Notes under the pieces: model-generated
Told to the model about the DNA's origin: nothing
Seen by the model: only the letters and a program-made list of their open reading frames with translations
Database searches by the model: none
Made by a program: the position numbers and the translations under genes
Assembly (NCBI GenBank): GCA_905183005.1
Contig: CAJJDO010000015.1
Location: forward strand, 136,587-200,586
Reading direction: 5' to 3'
Source of the DNA: Paramecium pentaurelia
Lineage: Eukaryota; Ciliophora; Oligohymenophorea; Peniculida; Parameciidae
DNA length: 64,000 nucleotides
Shown: in pieces, positions 36,401 to 48,176 of the stretch
How the letters are laid out: the number at the start of each line of letters is the position of its first letter
Position numbering within the stretch: the stretch's first letter is position 1

Positions 36401-37807
36401 TCAATTGAATCTTAAATTATTGAGTAATTCTTATATATTTTTACTTGATTTGCTTACTACTAATCTTTATACTTTTGTAATATCAGAGTTTAATTCATCT
36501 TTTTCAATTACTAATTAATGTTGTTATTGAGTTAAATTACGAGAATTACTGTCTTTCTTAAGATTTTATCTAAGTTTAACATGTTTATCCATAATTCTAT
36601 CATTTCTTCTTTCCATTTTTATCATATATTTATTTAATAATTCTTATTATTTTTATTATTTCTAAATAGCCACCTATTTCATTTTTTATTGAATATCATC
36701 TAATCTTTATTTAGCTTTTACATTACTGAACATTATTTTGTCTTATAATTCTTAATTAATCATACTTTCTCTTTAAGATTACATCTATGTTTTTGAATTT
36801 AGATTTTTATGCACTTTATTAAATTTACGATCTTATTCATCTTTAAATTTCTATAGAGCCTTTTATATGTCTTACTAGTTCTTAGAAGTCATGTAATTAG
36901 ATTTTTCAACTTAATTACCTATTTTCTGAATCACCTTATTCTACTGCTCCTATTCTATCAATTAAGCCTATTGTATTCTATCTTAACTAGCCATACCTTA
37001 TCTTATGAAAGTACTTCTTTGAGATGTTTCCATTGAATATTATAATTTAGTTCTTCTTTATTCTTCTTATTCAATTATATTCTTCTTTTTTTATCTATGA
37101 TAATCCAAAGTTTATTGAGTCTTAGATTACATCATAATTTAGAATTTCATTTTTGATTCTTATAAGGTCTTCTAAATAGGTTCAAATTTAGAATCAAAAT
37201 CTAAACTTTTACTTAGCCTATCATCAAGTTCGTGTTTTCTTCTCTCTCTTAATAAAGATAGTTTTCTTTCTACTTTATTATTATGCTATTTTGCTTTATA
37301 AGAGATGGATTTTAATTTTTCTTCGACTTACCTATAGATTTTATCAGTATTCTTTTGTTATGCTGTTTTTATTTAGAGTTCAGATTAATATAGCATTTTG
37401 AGATCATGATCAAAAACTTTCTTAACAAAGTTATATTATTTAAATTATTTAGGTGTTCTTTATACAATTTTTATGGATGGACCAATAATTTCTCTTCTGC
37501 GATTCACTAAATTCGAGAGATTATCTAATTAAATCTTAGAATTATTGACTACCTTTGAGATATTGTAAATGGTTTAAGTACATGGTTCTCGATTCATTAT
37601 GATAATGTAAGAAATTGGACAAAGTTCTTGTATGATAATTTGGGCACTATTTTACTTAAGTTAGCAATCATATTTAGTTAAATTAAGTTCTTTCATGGCA
37701 AGCTATGTACGAGGAGATTCTAAATTTAGTCGCAAGAGTAACTGATTGATTTCTCGCAAATGTGATTTATCACTCTTACTGTCTACTTCTGTAAAAAAAG
37801 TTTTCAT
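36401..37807 (-). CDS. long coiled-coil protein
   Basis: Intronless frame of 468 residues, ATG 37807 to TGA 36403-36401. An N-terminal helical part contains KSHLREINQLLLRLNLESP and QIIIQELCPISYIIIM. Next is NNSKIQLDNLSNLVNRRREI, and then nearly continuous charged coiled coil (contains ERKLSLLRERRKHELDDRLS and NKYMIKMERRNDRIMDKHVK). The tail is short. No other domain. It resembles ciliary or basal-body coiled-coil proteins in composition only. It converges on the TPR gene with 79 bp between stops. Confidence 0.75.
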
Positions 37808-38404
37808 TTTTAATTATAAAATAAAAATATTGATTTCTTAAAATAAAGATATTCAGAATCAACCTAAGTTTTATTAAATGACAAAATAATATTAATAATA
37901 ATAATATTGTTATACTAAAAGAAATTTGATAAAAATCTGAAAAAATAAGTTGATTCAATTTTATTCTTTTATACATTTGAACCCATTGATAGTAACATAT
38001 TATATCACTATTTAATGAAGCAATAAATATTAATTTTTCAGAGTTTCTAAACAATTTTAAGAAAGGATATTAATAGTTTTCATATTTATATTTACTATAT
38101 ATGCATTATCAATTTTTTTATCATAAGATGGGTTTGTTTTTAAAATGAAAGAGACATATTTACTTAGTTTATAGATATAATAAGTAAGAGTAGAGTTATA
38201 TTATAAATATGATATTTTATTATAATAATTAAGTTGTTCAGTTTCTTTTAAATTGGTTTACTATATAAGAGTGTAGATAAGTTAAATGATAAGTTTAGAA
38301 TATCAATTTTTTGTTATATAATAAATTCTTTATAATTACAATTATTATATAAGGTAATTAAAAAATTTGAATCAGAAACATATCCTTAATTATTAAAATT
38401 AACT
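37808..38404. other. intergenic region between divergent genes
   Basis: A 597-bp spacer that should contain the promoters of the coiled-coil gene (-) and ATP synthase beta (+). Very AT-rich. A minus-strand ORF here (37776-38054) is hydrophobic by composition and not supported as a gene. Confidence 0.6.
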
Positions 38405-39993
38405 ATGCTCACAAAAGCATTGGCCAGATAGATGCGTGTAGGTAATAATTATAATGTAATTTTTGTACAGCATTCTCTGCTGCAAAGAAGGAAGCATCAA
38501 CTTAAACAAAACAGGCAACAACAACAACAACAGGATAGATTGCCTAAGTTATTGGTGCAGTTGTAGATGTCCAATTTGATGGTCCTTTACCTCCTATTTT
38601 GAATGCTTTGTAAGTTTAAGGAACAAGTCATAAATTGATATTGGAAGTGGCTCAACATTTAGGTGATAGCAGAGTAAGAACAATTGCCATGGATTCAACA
38701 GAAGGACTTATTCGTGGTTAACCAGTTTCAGATTTAGGTGGTCCAATTACAATTCCAGTTGGTCCTGAAACATTAGGACGTATTATGAATGTTATTGGTG
38801 ATCCAATTGATGAAAGAGGTCCAATTGAAACAAAAATTAGATATCCAATTCACAGAGAAGCTCCAAGTTTTGTTGATTAAGGTAGTGGTGCTGAAATCTT
38901 GATCACTGGTATTAAAGTCGTGGATTTATTGGCTCCATATGCTAGAGGTGGTAAAATTGGATTGTTCGGTGGTGCAGGAGTAGGAAAGACTGTGTTAATT
39001 TAAGAATTGATTAATAATGTTGCTAAAGCTCATGGTGGTTATTCAGTATTTGCAGGAGTAGGAGAAAGAACAAGAGAAGGAAATGATTTATATCATGAAA
39101 TGGTTGCATCAGGTGTTATCAATTTAAGTGGTGGATCAAGATGTGCTCTCATTTATGGTTAAATGAACGAACCACCTGGTGCAAGAGCCAGAGTTGGTTT
39201 AACTGGTTTGACAGTTGCTGAATATTTCAGAGATGAAGAAGGAAAAGATGTGTTACTCTTTATTGACAACATTTTCAGATTCACATAAGCATGTTCAGAA
39301 GTGTCAGCCTTATTGGGACGTATTCCATCAGCTGTCGGTTATTAACCAACATTGGCAACAGATTTAGGTTAATTATAAGAACGTATTACAACAACAAAGA
39401 AGGGATCAATTACATCAGTTTAAGCTATTTATGTACCTGCAGATGATCTTACAGATCCAGCACCAGCTACAACATTTGCTCACTTGGATGCTACTACTGT
39501 GTTATCAAGAGCATTAACAGAATTAGGTATTTATCCAGCTGTCGATCCATTGGATTCTTCATCTCGTATGATGGACCCAAATATTGTTGGTGAAAAGTAA
39601 TTTATCTTATTTAAATTATAATAGACATTATACAGTCACAAGAGGAGTTTAAAAATTATTGTAAGATTATAAATCACTCCAAGATATCATTGCCATTTTG
39701 GGTATGGATGAATTATCTGAAGACGATAAACTCACTGTATCTAGAGCTAGAAAAGTACAAAGATTCCTTTCTTAACCATTCTTCATGTCTGAAGTTTTCT
39801 CAGGAAGAAAGGGTAAATTCGTTTCACTTAGTGACACTATTGCTGGATTCAGAGGTATTAAATCTCTCAATATATTTTAGCATTGCTTGATGGTGAAGGT
39901 GATGAATATCCAGAAAATGCATTCTATATGTAAGGTACATTTGAAGATGTCATCGAAGAAGCTAAAAGAGTTGCAGCTGAAACAACAAAATGA
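38405..39993 (+). CDS. ATP2: mitochondrial ATP synthase F1 subunit beta
   Basis: Catalytic beta subunit of F1-ATPase. Three introns (29, 28 and 26 nt) give 501 residues, the normal size. A mitochondrial presequence (MLTKALARQMRV, then AFSAAKKEAS) precedes the mature start GQIAQVIGAVVDVQF. Key elements: Walker A GGAGVGKT, the GERTREGNDLYHEM catalytic segment, Walker B VLLFIDNIFRFTQA, the DELSEED-loop counterpart (DELSEDDK), and LLDGEGDEYPENAFYMQGT at the end. It is the best control in the window for the genetic code and intron rules, because every residue class matches the universal family only if TAA is Gln. It is followed by a sequence gap and a partial second copy. Confidence 0.97.
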
Positions 39994-40229
39994 AATATAA
40001 TTTAATAACATAAGATTTAAAATATCATCATTATTCTTATAATATATTAGATATTCTTATATAATAAAGAAATTATGCAGATTTTTTATATTTCTAATCA
40101 TATTTCTGTATTTNNNNNNNNNNNNNNNNNNNNNNNNNNNNNNNNNNNNNNNNNNNNNNNNNNNNNNNNNNNNNNNNNNNNNNNNNNNNNNNNNNNNNNN
40201 NNNNNNNNNNNNNNNNNNNNNNNNNNNNN
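39994..40229. other. 3' flank followed by a 116-N sequence gap
   Basis: Bases 40114-40229 are all N. The 120 bp before it are the 3' flank of ATP synthase beta. The first ~50 bp after the stop closely match the flank of the second copy (41034 onward), so the two loci are related beyond the coding region. The real gap length is unknown. Confidence 0.95.
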
Positions 40230-41033
40230 AGAGTTGGTTTAACTGGTTTGACAGTTGCTGAATATTTCAGAGATGAGGAAGGAAAAGATGTGTTACTCTT
40301 TATTGACAACATTTTCAGATTCACATAAGCATGTTCAGAAGTGTCAGCCTTATTGGGACGTATTCCATCAGCTGTCGGTTATTAACCAACATTGGCAACA
40401 GATTTAGGTTAATTATAAGAACGTATTACAACAACAAAGAAGGGATCAATTACATCAGTTTAAGCTATTTATGTACCTGCAGATGATCTTACAGATCCAG
40501 CACCAGCTACAACATTTGCTCACTTGGATGCTACTACTGTGTTATCAAGAGCATTAACAGAATTAGGTATTTATCCAGCTGTCGATCCATTGGATTCTTC
40601 ATCTCGTATGATGGACCCAAATATTGTTGGTGAAAAGTAATTTATCTTATTTAAATTATAATAGACATTATACAGTCACAAGAGGAGTTTAAAAGTTATT
40701 GTAAGATTATAAATCACTCCAAGATATTATTGCTATTTTGGGTATGGATGAATTATCTGAAGATGATAAACTTACTGTATCTAGAGCTAGAAAAGTACAA
40801 AGATTCCTTTCTTAACCATTCTTTATGTCTGAAGTTTTCTCAGGAAGAAAGGGTAAATTCGTTTCACTTAGTGACACTATTGCTGGATTCAGAGGTATTT
40901 TATTATTTTATTAATCTTAGCTTTACTTGATGGTGAAGGTGATGAATATCCAGAAAATGCATTCTATATGTAAGGTACATTTGAGGATGTAATTGAAGAA
41001 GCTAAAAGAGTTGCAGCTGAAACAACAAAATGA
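40230..41033 (+). CDS. ATP2: second ATP synthase beta gene, 5' part lost in the gap
   Basis: C-terminal ~250 residues of a second beta subunit, in line with the first copy at a constant offset of 1040 with no insertion or deletion, introns included. It starts within the RVGLTGLTVAEYF segment and ends at TGA 41031-41033. The 5' half is almost identical to the first copy (one silent change seen near 40276). After the 28-nt intron, silent third-position changes appear, and the last 26-nt intron (near 40894-40919) is different in sequence but equal in length. It encodes essentially the same protein. It may be a tandem or genome-duplication paralogue placed next to its sister by scaffolding across the gap. 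Confidence 0.85.
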
Positions 41034-41338
41034 AATATAATTTAATAACATAAAATTTAAAATATCATCATTATTCTTTAATAATTAACATAATTTAAGA
41101 AATAATGAATAATAATTATTGAATTTAAAATGATTAAAAAAAATAAAATTCAATATGACAAAAAGTAAAATTATCTCTACCTTAAATCAAAGAAGATATA
41201 AGTGTATTTTTTAAATTATAATTTAAATTCTAAAGGTCTATTCAATTAAATATGTAAATATTAAGAAATCTGAATATTCTTTAATTCACTTATAATATCA
41301 ATGATTTTGGAAATATGAAAATAATTTATAAAAATGAT
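41034..41338. other. intergenic region
   Basis: A 305-bp spacer between convergent genes. The first ~50 bp are shared with the 3' flank of the other ATP synthase beta copy; the rest has nothing recognisable. Confidence 0.6.
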
Positions 41339-41791
41339 TCATTAATTCGACTTTTAAATTTCAGATTAATAAATATGGTAATCATCTTCATAGTAAGAAG
41401 ATTAAAATTGGGTTTCACCTTATATCTCATTTTCTACAGAATGAGTATTTAAAGATAAATTTTCAAGTTATATAGAGTTAAATGTTTAATGTTAATTTTA
41501 ATATGTTTATACTTTCTTTTTTGGAGTGAACTCATCTCTGTAACAATCTATTGAATAATTGCTTTTATATTATTGTAGTTCACTTTCAGATCTTTAATAA
41601 TAATGATCTTGGTCTAAAAAAGATTATGATTCCTGATGTTCTGCAATACTATTTAGCTTTCTTTCGCTTTTATTTCTACAGGATTCACTTGCCTTCTAAT
41701 TATATTAAAATTATTGTTATTGCTATTATTATTATTATTAAGATTCCTTTATGATACTTTGTTTAGGATTGGGGTTTTTTTTTTATGACAT
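41339..41791 (-). CDS. small Gln/Ser-rich protein
   Basis: Intronless frame of 150 residues, ATG 41791 to TGA 41341-41339. After MSQKKNPNPKQSIIKES comes a run of ten Gln (written TAA, TAG and CAA). A polar, probably disordered remainder follows, with Ser, Tyr and acidic residues (SERKLNSIAEHQESQSFLDQ, SSYYEDDYHIYQSE). No domain recognised. The plus-strand reading of the Gln run gives a hydrophobic shadow ORF. Function unknown. Confidence 0.65.
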
Positions 41792-41946
41792 GCCTAAATC
41801 ATTCATTTAGATTATAAATATATTTATAAAAAATTTTTTTATTATGGATGTAGCTTTATATTTTAACTATGTTATTTATTTATTTAATATTATTATCACC
41901 ATGATTTTTAAAGGCAGAAGCAACTCATTCAGATTTATAACATTTT

Positions 41947-43560
41947 TCAAGAATTTTAAAGATTTAAATTAATATATAAAAGAGATCGAATTTATTATTG
42001 CTTCAAGTGTTCATATTTTAATATGAAGTTTGTTAAGTAATTTGGAAAGAATTTTATATCAAGATATATAGTTAATTTTAGAAGTATATGAAAATTCATC
42101 ATACTTTCAAATAATATGAAAAACTGGTAGATATTATAAAAGAGAAATGAAAAGAGTATTTTATAAAATTAGGAACAGATTTTGAAGATATATATCTTAT
42201 TGAGCATTTTTTTAAAACAAAAATCTTAAAATTTGTAAATGATTTTCAGTTTTTAAAATTTTTGTAGAACAATAATAAAGTATAATTTCTGAATGAATTA
42301 TAAATTTAGAATAAAATTAATAACTATTATGATATTTTGAATTTCAAATCTTTTACTTAAGGAAAATATTTAAAAATTCATTCAAATTATATTCCTTTAA
42401 TGCTAAAAAATCTTGATCCTAAAAAACGCAATCGCAAATATCTTTATTCAAAAATCTTGTTAAGCATCTAATTTTTTTGGGGGCATCATCCTTATATTAT
42501 TAGAATTTTGATCGATAAATCAAATATTGATAGAAGCAATTCAAACAAATTTAATGAGAACAAGTAGCTGTGAAGGATTTATTCCTAAATAATATATAAT
42601 GATATAATACACTAAATCACAAACATTTGTGTGTTGCATATGATAAGGTTGATTTGATATTTTTTTAATTTATTTTTCAAATACTTTTTTGCATTTTTAT
42701 GTTAAAGATTTTTCGTATTTATTAAAAAAGTTTTCATCCACCAAATTAAACATTCTTCCTATATAAATATCTTCGAATATAGACAACTAAGGATTTGAAT
42801 ACTCTTCAGTATAAAATACAAGTTGAGTAAAATGAAGAATATTTTAATGATTGTTATTAGTATAAACATCAGCAAATTCTGAAAATAATTTTGAATTAAG
42901 TGAACGAAATGCTATTTATAAGGTTTTTATATTTTTTACCTATCTGAATTTTATCCTAGGCTTATTTTTTATCATAAAAATGCCAATTAATATGATTAAT
43001 AATATTTGAGGAATTTTATTAGATCATAATTTATAAGAATTTTTATGAATTGGGATTAGATTGGAATGTTTGAAGATGGGTTTGATTATTAAAAATGTCA
43101 CATAAGAAATTTAAAAAAAATGTTCTCACTATTCCTTATTATTTCTATTATTTCATTAAGGAAGATATTAAAATATCACATTAAAAGTATATAGCTAATT
43201 TAAGTAGGGGTAAGTAATATTCTCTAATTCTATATTCTACTTTTCCAGAATATATGAAAGATAAAAATAATTCAAAGAGCTTTGAAGGTTCCTAATTCTC
43301 CAAATAAAAGTCTTCCATAGATCTTATTATTTCATGATTTAAATATTCAAATTCAATTTTTTTCAATTTAATATCGTCTAATATACATTTACGATATATG
43401 TAAAAATTAATTGGTTTACTCTCTAATAGCCTATATAAATTGTAATACATTGATAGGTTATTTGTATTGGTTTCATATTTGAACTTTGTTGGTTAGGATT
43501 GAAGCTTAACTAAATCATATAGGGAAGATTTATGGGCACTTATTTTCCTAAATCTATTAC
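41947..43560 (-). pseudogene. BTB/POZ-like gene, apparently disrupted
   Basis: Minus-strand coding pieces of BTB type: KISAHKSSLYDLVK (the FxxHKxxL start of a BTB fold), LFELFLSFIYSGKVEYRI then YYLPLLKLAIYFQCDIL (BTB core), and a BTB-like start FRSLNSKLFSEFADV joined through a 28-nt intron near 42915. A BACK-like piece follows (CLTRFLNKDICDCVFQDQDF), then LLKLTIYLDIKFFPNYL, ending near TGA 41949-41947. No ATG precedes the first BTB segment in frame (a TGA lies directly upstream; the first in-frame ATG is 43450), and frames change near 42500 and 42330 without normal introns. So this is either a decayed gene or one with sequence errors. The upstream TPR/coiled-coil gene is divergent. Confidence 0.45.
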
Positions 43561-43601
43561 ATCAGTTTCCATTAAATTTTTTTTAATTAATAAATAAATA
43601 A

Positions 43602-46600
43602 ATGGAAAAAGAAACTTCTTCTGTTAATACATCACATTAACAATAATAATAACAATAAAATAAGGAAGAGAGTAAATTAAAAAGTCTATTGTAGGGTAGC
43701 TATGATTACATTCATAGAGAGACAGGTAAAATGATTTAGAAAGTAAATTCGATATAAATATTTCGATTAGAAACTTTATAAGCGAGCATTCTAGCTTTTA
43801 GAAAAGTTTTATCATTAAAGAAAAGATCTTGAATTAGGAGAAATGGTTATGTTGAATCGTAGAATAATTAATTGCATTAATAAAATACTAAAATAAGGAT
43901 TACTCAAACCTGATATTGAATAAGACAGACCAGAGATTATGCTCCATATATTCCATAGAGGAAGTTAAGCTATATTTGAATTATACAAATACATTAATCT
44001 GTATATTTAAAAAGTAATACCAAATGAAATGAAAGGAATTGTGTAAGCCTATTAAATAAGAATATTAGTTTGGAGGATGTATCTCATTTAACAAGTTCTG
44101 ATGAGGAAGACGAATAAAGAATTAAAGAACATGAAGTTACAGTACTATTTTACAAAATTAATGAATATGGTTTACCAAAAAAAGAGAAAAGTAAAAAATA
44201 AGTTAAGGAATTGAATCCTTATGAATAAGAGATTTCAGAATCTAGTAGAATTGCAAATATGGTTGTCAAAACTGTGAAACCTTTGAATATTTAATTTGAG
44301 TTAGATCAGTACTTTTATAATTTAATTGAACTTCAATTAATGGCTAATCTAATATTTAAGAAAGCCAATAAACCAAAGGTGGCTTATTACTATTTGGTGG
44401 AAGCTTAAAGAATTGCTAAATAAATATTAGATACTCCAAATCCTAATTTAGTAAATGCATGTGCTAGAGTCAAGATATATTTTGCAAATTATTTATATGA
44501 AATAAGTGAATATAAGGAATCACTTAGAAATGCTGAGGAAGCAATTGTAATTTTATGTGGAGAGATGAGAATAAGAATTAATTAAGAAAAATTTGTATAG
44601 AAGAAAAATAAATAGAGGTATATATAAGTGTTACTTATACCTAAATAGGGAGAGACGAAGAATGAAAAGATGTGTGATAACAACATTATCAGCATTAATT
44701 ACAATGATGTGTAGTTATGAAGCAGAAAATAATTATCATAGGATTGTTGAAACTTTAACTACAGCCAGTTGGTTGGCTGAGAAATATATATAAGGAATTG
44801 ATGAATTTAAAAAACATATAGTTAAATTGGCTAGTGAAGGTAAACATAGATTGGAATAAAATCTAAAGGATTTAGCAGATTTAAGTTATATTGCTGAATC
44901 AATATTGGATTAAGAATTACATAAGATTAGAAAGACTTAAAGAGATTAAAGAGAACAATCAGAATCTGATTATTTAAAAAAATTCAATAGTGATATGTTC
45001 AATCTATTTTAAGTTAAGTCATTGAATGAATAGTTATATTTTAAAACATAAGTAAGAGAAGAATAAAAAAAAAAATAATAATTTGATAATAAAATTATTG
45101 AATAATCATAACCTCATGGAACTGATGCTTCAATTAATATATTTGATAGTGATTCAAATAGTAAAGATAGTTTTTTTGAAGGTAGTTTCTTTGCACCATC
45201 TATTGATAATTTATAATTTGATTCAAAATTATTTGAAGAAAAAAGACCATAATCAGTTACTAGAAGACCAATTAATAGAAAAATATTTAAACCAAACAGA
45301 TAAAAAGGTAAATCTGTAGGTTTAATTAAAATTGGATTAGAAAGACCATAAGATTATAAATCAAGGATATTGACTACTACTCAATATTTTAATGAATATT
45401 AGAAACCAAAAGTATAAGAAGAGAAGAATGTAAGTAATACAGGAGCTTTATTAAAAAGACAATTAGAAAATTTAGAATATAGAGAACATCCAGATAGAGA
45501 TGAACATCACAAATAAGATTTGGATGTATATGTTAATAAAATGGTTAATGGAAAAATTCAATCTAATGAGATTAGAGATTATAATGAGTAAAATAATTGT
45601 ATATTTTAGTATATTAGGATAGTTATTCAGTTTAAGAAAGAAAGAGGATTTTGATAAAAAAGAATTTCAATTTGGAAGAAGAATGTTAAATCTTAAAGCT
45701 AAAGAAGAGATTATGTTTTATAAAGAATCTTTTAAGACTCCTCCTGTAAAAGTTGAGATAGATACAAAAGTTAAAGATCAAGCACATATCATAGATGGTA
45801 AAATAACTGCTGAGAAAGAATTAAAGGACTTAAAAAGAAGAAAGATAGATAAAATGGTTGCTGGTAAAAAAATAGTTCAAACTAATGTGAATATTGATTT
45901 AAAGGATCCAGAAGAAACTAATTATTTAAAAAAAGTATTAGAGAAAAGTAAAAAGAAGAAACTAAAAGATTTAATATATAAACATAGAGAATCATTAGGA
46001 TTAGCTAAATTCTTTGCCAATTAGTTAAGAGAAATGAGAGAAAAGGAAAGAATTTTAAAACTTAAATCAGCTTTGGAAAGAGAAATATCAGTAGATGTGG
46101 CAGATAATCAAAGCCAATAATAATAATAAATAAAATAAAAAAAGAATGTTAAAATAGTTGTACAATAAATAGATAAATAATAATAAACATAATAAGTTTC
46201 TTTATAACCTTCTTAGTTACAACAATCTCAAGCTGGAACAGAAGATCCTAAAATTTAAGGATAAATATCCTTAATTTAATAGAAATCAAATTCATAAACA
46301 ACATTACCTAAAACTATACTAAAAAGACCTAAAGAAATTTCAAGTGTAAAAGAAAGTCCTTAAGAAAGTTAAACTTTGATTTCTATGGATGTTTAAGGAA
46401 CTGATTTGATTTTAAGGTAAGAAAAATTATAGAAAGCAAAAAGAGTTGTAAAAGATCAGATTGATAAATAATAGAAAAAGTCTCATTAAGTTATTGGAAT
46501 GATAATAGATGCAGTTGAAAGGAAAATGGATATTGAAAATAAAGAATTGAAAAAAATGCTTTTTAAATAGAAAGGAGGATCAAAATAATATGTTGATGAT

Positions 46601-46798
46601 GATGAAAGAACTTATTTAAAATTTATGCCAAAATTTGCAGATATGAGTAGATCAACATATTTAATGTATATAAAAAAAGAATTAGCAGATAAATAAATTA
46701 TTACTTTAGAAGATGTTGTTAGAGCTAATATGAATAGAAAAAACTAATTAGCAGATATGGCAGCATAAATGTTTAAAGATATTGGATAGCATAGTTGA
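43602..46798 (+). CDS. large TPR/coiled-coil protein, possibly ciliary
   Basis: About 1,000 residues over several introns (one of 28 nt near 43744; others near 44060, 44590 and 45610). A Gln-rich start is followed by KLYKRAFQLLEKFYHQRKDL, a TPR-like helical array (AYYYLVEAQRIAKQILDTP, YFANYLYEISEYKESLRNAE), a basic coiled coil, an SFFEGSFFAPSIDNL acidic patch and a long charged region (KKKKLKDLIYKHRESLGLAK). The C-terminus holds YLKFMPKFADMSRSTYLMYI and ANMNRKNQLADMAAQ before TGA 46796-46798. I do not recognise the orthologue. The order TPR then charged coiled coil suits a cilium or basal-body scaffold, which is inference. Confidence 0.7.
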
Positions 46799-46921
46799 TT
46801 TATATAATAATTATTTTTAATAAAATAATACATAGTCATACGCAATATATAATGACGAAGTATCTTTGTTCGTATGTTAATTAAGCATTTCTAAATAACA
46901 TAAGATAATTATTTGAATTGA

Positions 46922-47932
46922 ATGACATCACAAGCAGTACTATTGACTATTGGATTTATGTTGGTTTTAGGAGCAGCTACATTCATGAATTATGAAAGCA
47001 ATGTTAGCACAATAGATCATGGATTTACAGCTGATTTTGCATCTTTTATCAAATCCTTTGATACAAAATATGATTTCATTAGATCAGATATCACATGGTC
47101 AACATATGGGTATTTTAACAATCTCTAACTATTTTAAGTGGTGCTGAAACTAGACCTACTACTGCTCCTTCTAAATATCCAATTGTTTTTGTTCATGGAA
47201 ATTCAGATATTGGTGCAGGAAATGGTGGAACTGTTGGATGGTAGACAGGATTCACTACACTTATAGAATATTTGTAAAATTATGGTGGATATACTAAAGC
47301 TGATTTGTATGTAACAACTTGGGGTAAGTTTTATAATAATAATTTTTTAGGCCCTGCAAATCCTAATTTAGCCTCCTAAAATGGTCATAGTGAGAAATAT
47401 GTAATGACAACTAGAAGATTTATTGAAGGAGTTCTTGCATATACAAAAGCTAGTAAGGTCATTGTGATTGGTCATTCAATGGGAGTCACTTTAGCTAGAG
47501 CTGCCATTATTGGTGGAACATATTCAGAATCTATGCTTAGTAAATTTACTGTTGGAGATCCTATTACTAATTCTATTGCAGCATTTTTTGGATTAGCTGG
47601 AGCCAACTATGGATTAGTAGATTGTACTTATGCAACAGGATTACCAACTTGTAGTACATACAATGGATTCTCACCATCATCTCAAATGTTGACTGCTTTG
47701 AATTCTAAAACTCATAGAGAAGGTGCAAAAGTTTATTCCTTCTGGTCTCCAAATGATGATATCATTAAATACAACTGTATTGTTAATCAAAAAAATACTT
47801 GCATTGTCCCTGGAAGTGATGAATCAGTAAAATTGTTATATTAAATCTTAGTATCAATAAAGTGGATATACTCATTTTGATGTTAGAGATAAATTTGGAG
47901 CAGACATACTACGTCTTCTTTAGAAATTATGA
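46922..47932 (+). CDS. secreted class 2 (EstA/LipA-type) lipase
   Basis: Alpha/beta-hydrolase that cleaves ester bonds of lipids. Introns of 29, 27 and 25 nt give 309 residues. The N-terminal signal-type segment (AVLLTIGFMLVLGAATF) suggests secretion or a lysosomal route. The oxyanion strand PIVFVHGNSDI, nucleophile elbow VIGHSMGVTLARAA (Ser of GHSMG), acid in SFWSPNDDIIKYN and the base in SGYTHFDVRD complete a Ser-Asp-His triad; the His appears only after the last intron is removed. The cysteine pairs (CTYATGLPTC and CIVNQKNTC) fit disulfides of an extracellular enzyme. The order matches class 2 lipases known from nematodes and ciliates. Confidence 0.9.
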
Positions 47933-48176
47933 TGATATTTTATATATTTAAATCATATTAATATCATAATAATAAAATTAATTATTAATTTTAAATTATA
48001 AATAATAATAAGAATTAAATAATCTACATAAAAAGTCTTATATATTTAAATATAATAATATTATTGGTATTAATATTTAATAATATCTATCTCTATAAAA
48101 AAAATATAGCAAATACTTATTTCATTTCAAATTTAATGAAAATATTTATTTTAGTATTATAAATTAACAAATTAAA

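Noticed and set aside
42168..42573. Plus-strand frame that looks like a protein (GTDFEDIYLIEHFFK onward)
   Set aside because: It overlaps BTB/BACK-like coding on the minus strand, has an in-frame TGA directly upstream, and has no start. Open frames of this length are common with one stop codon.
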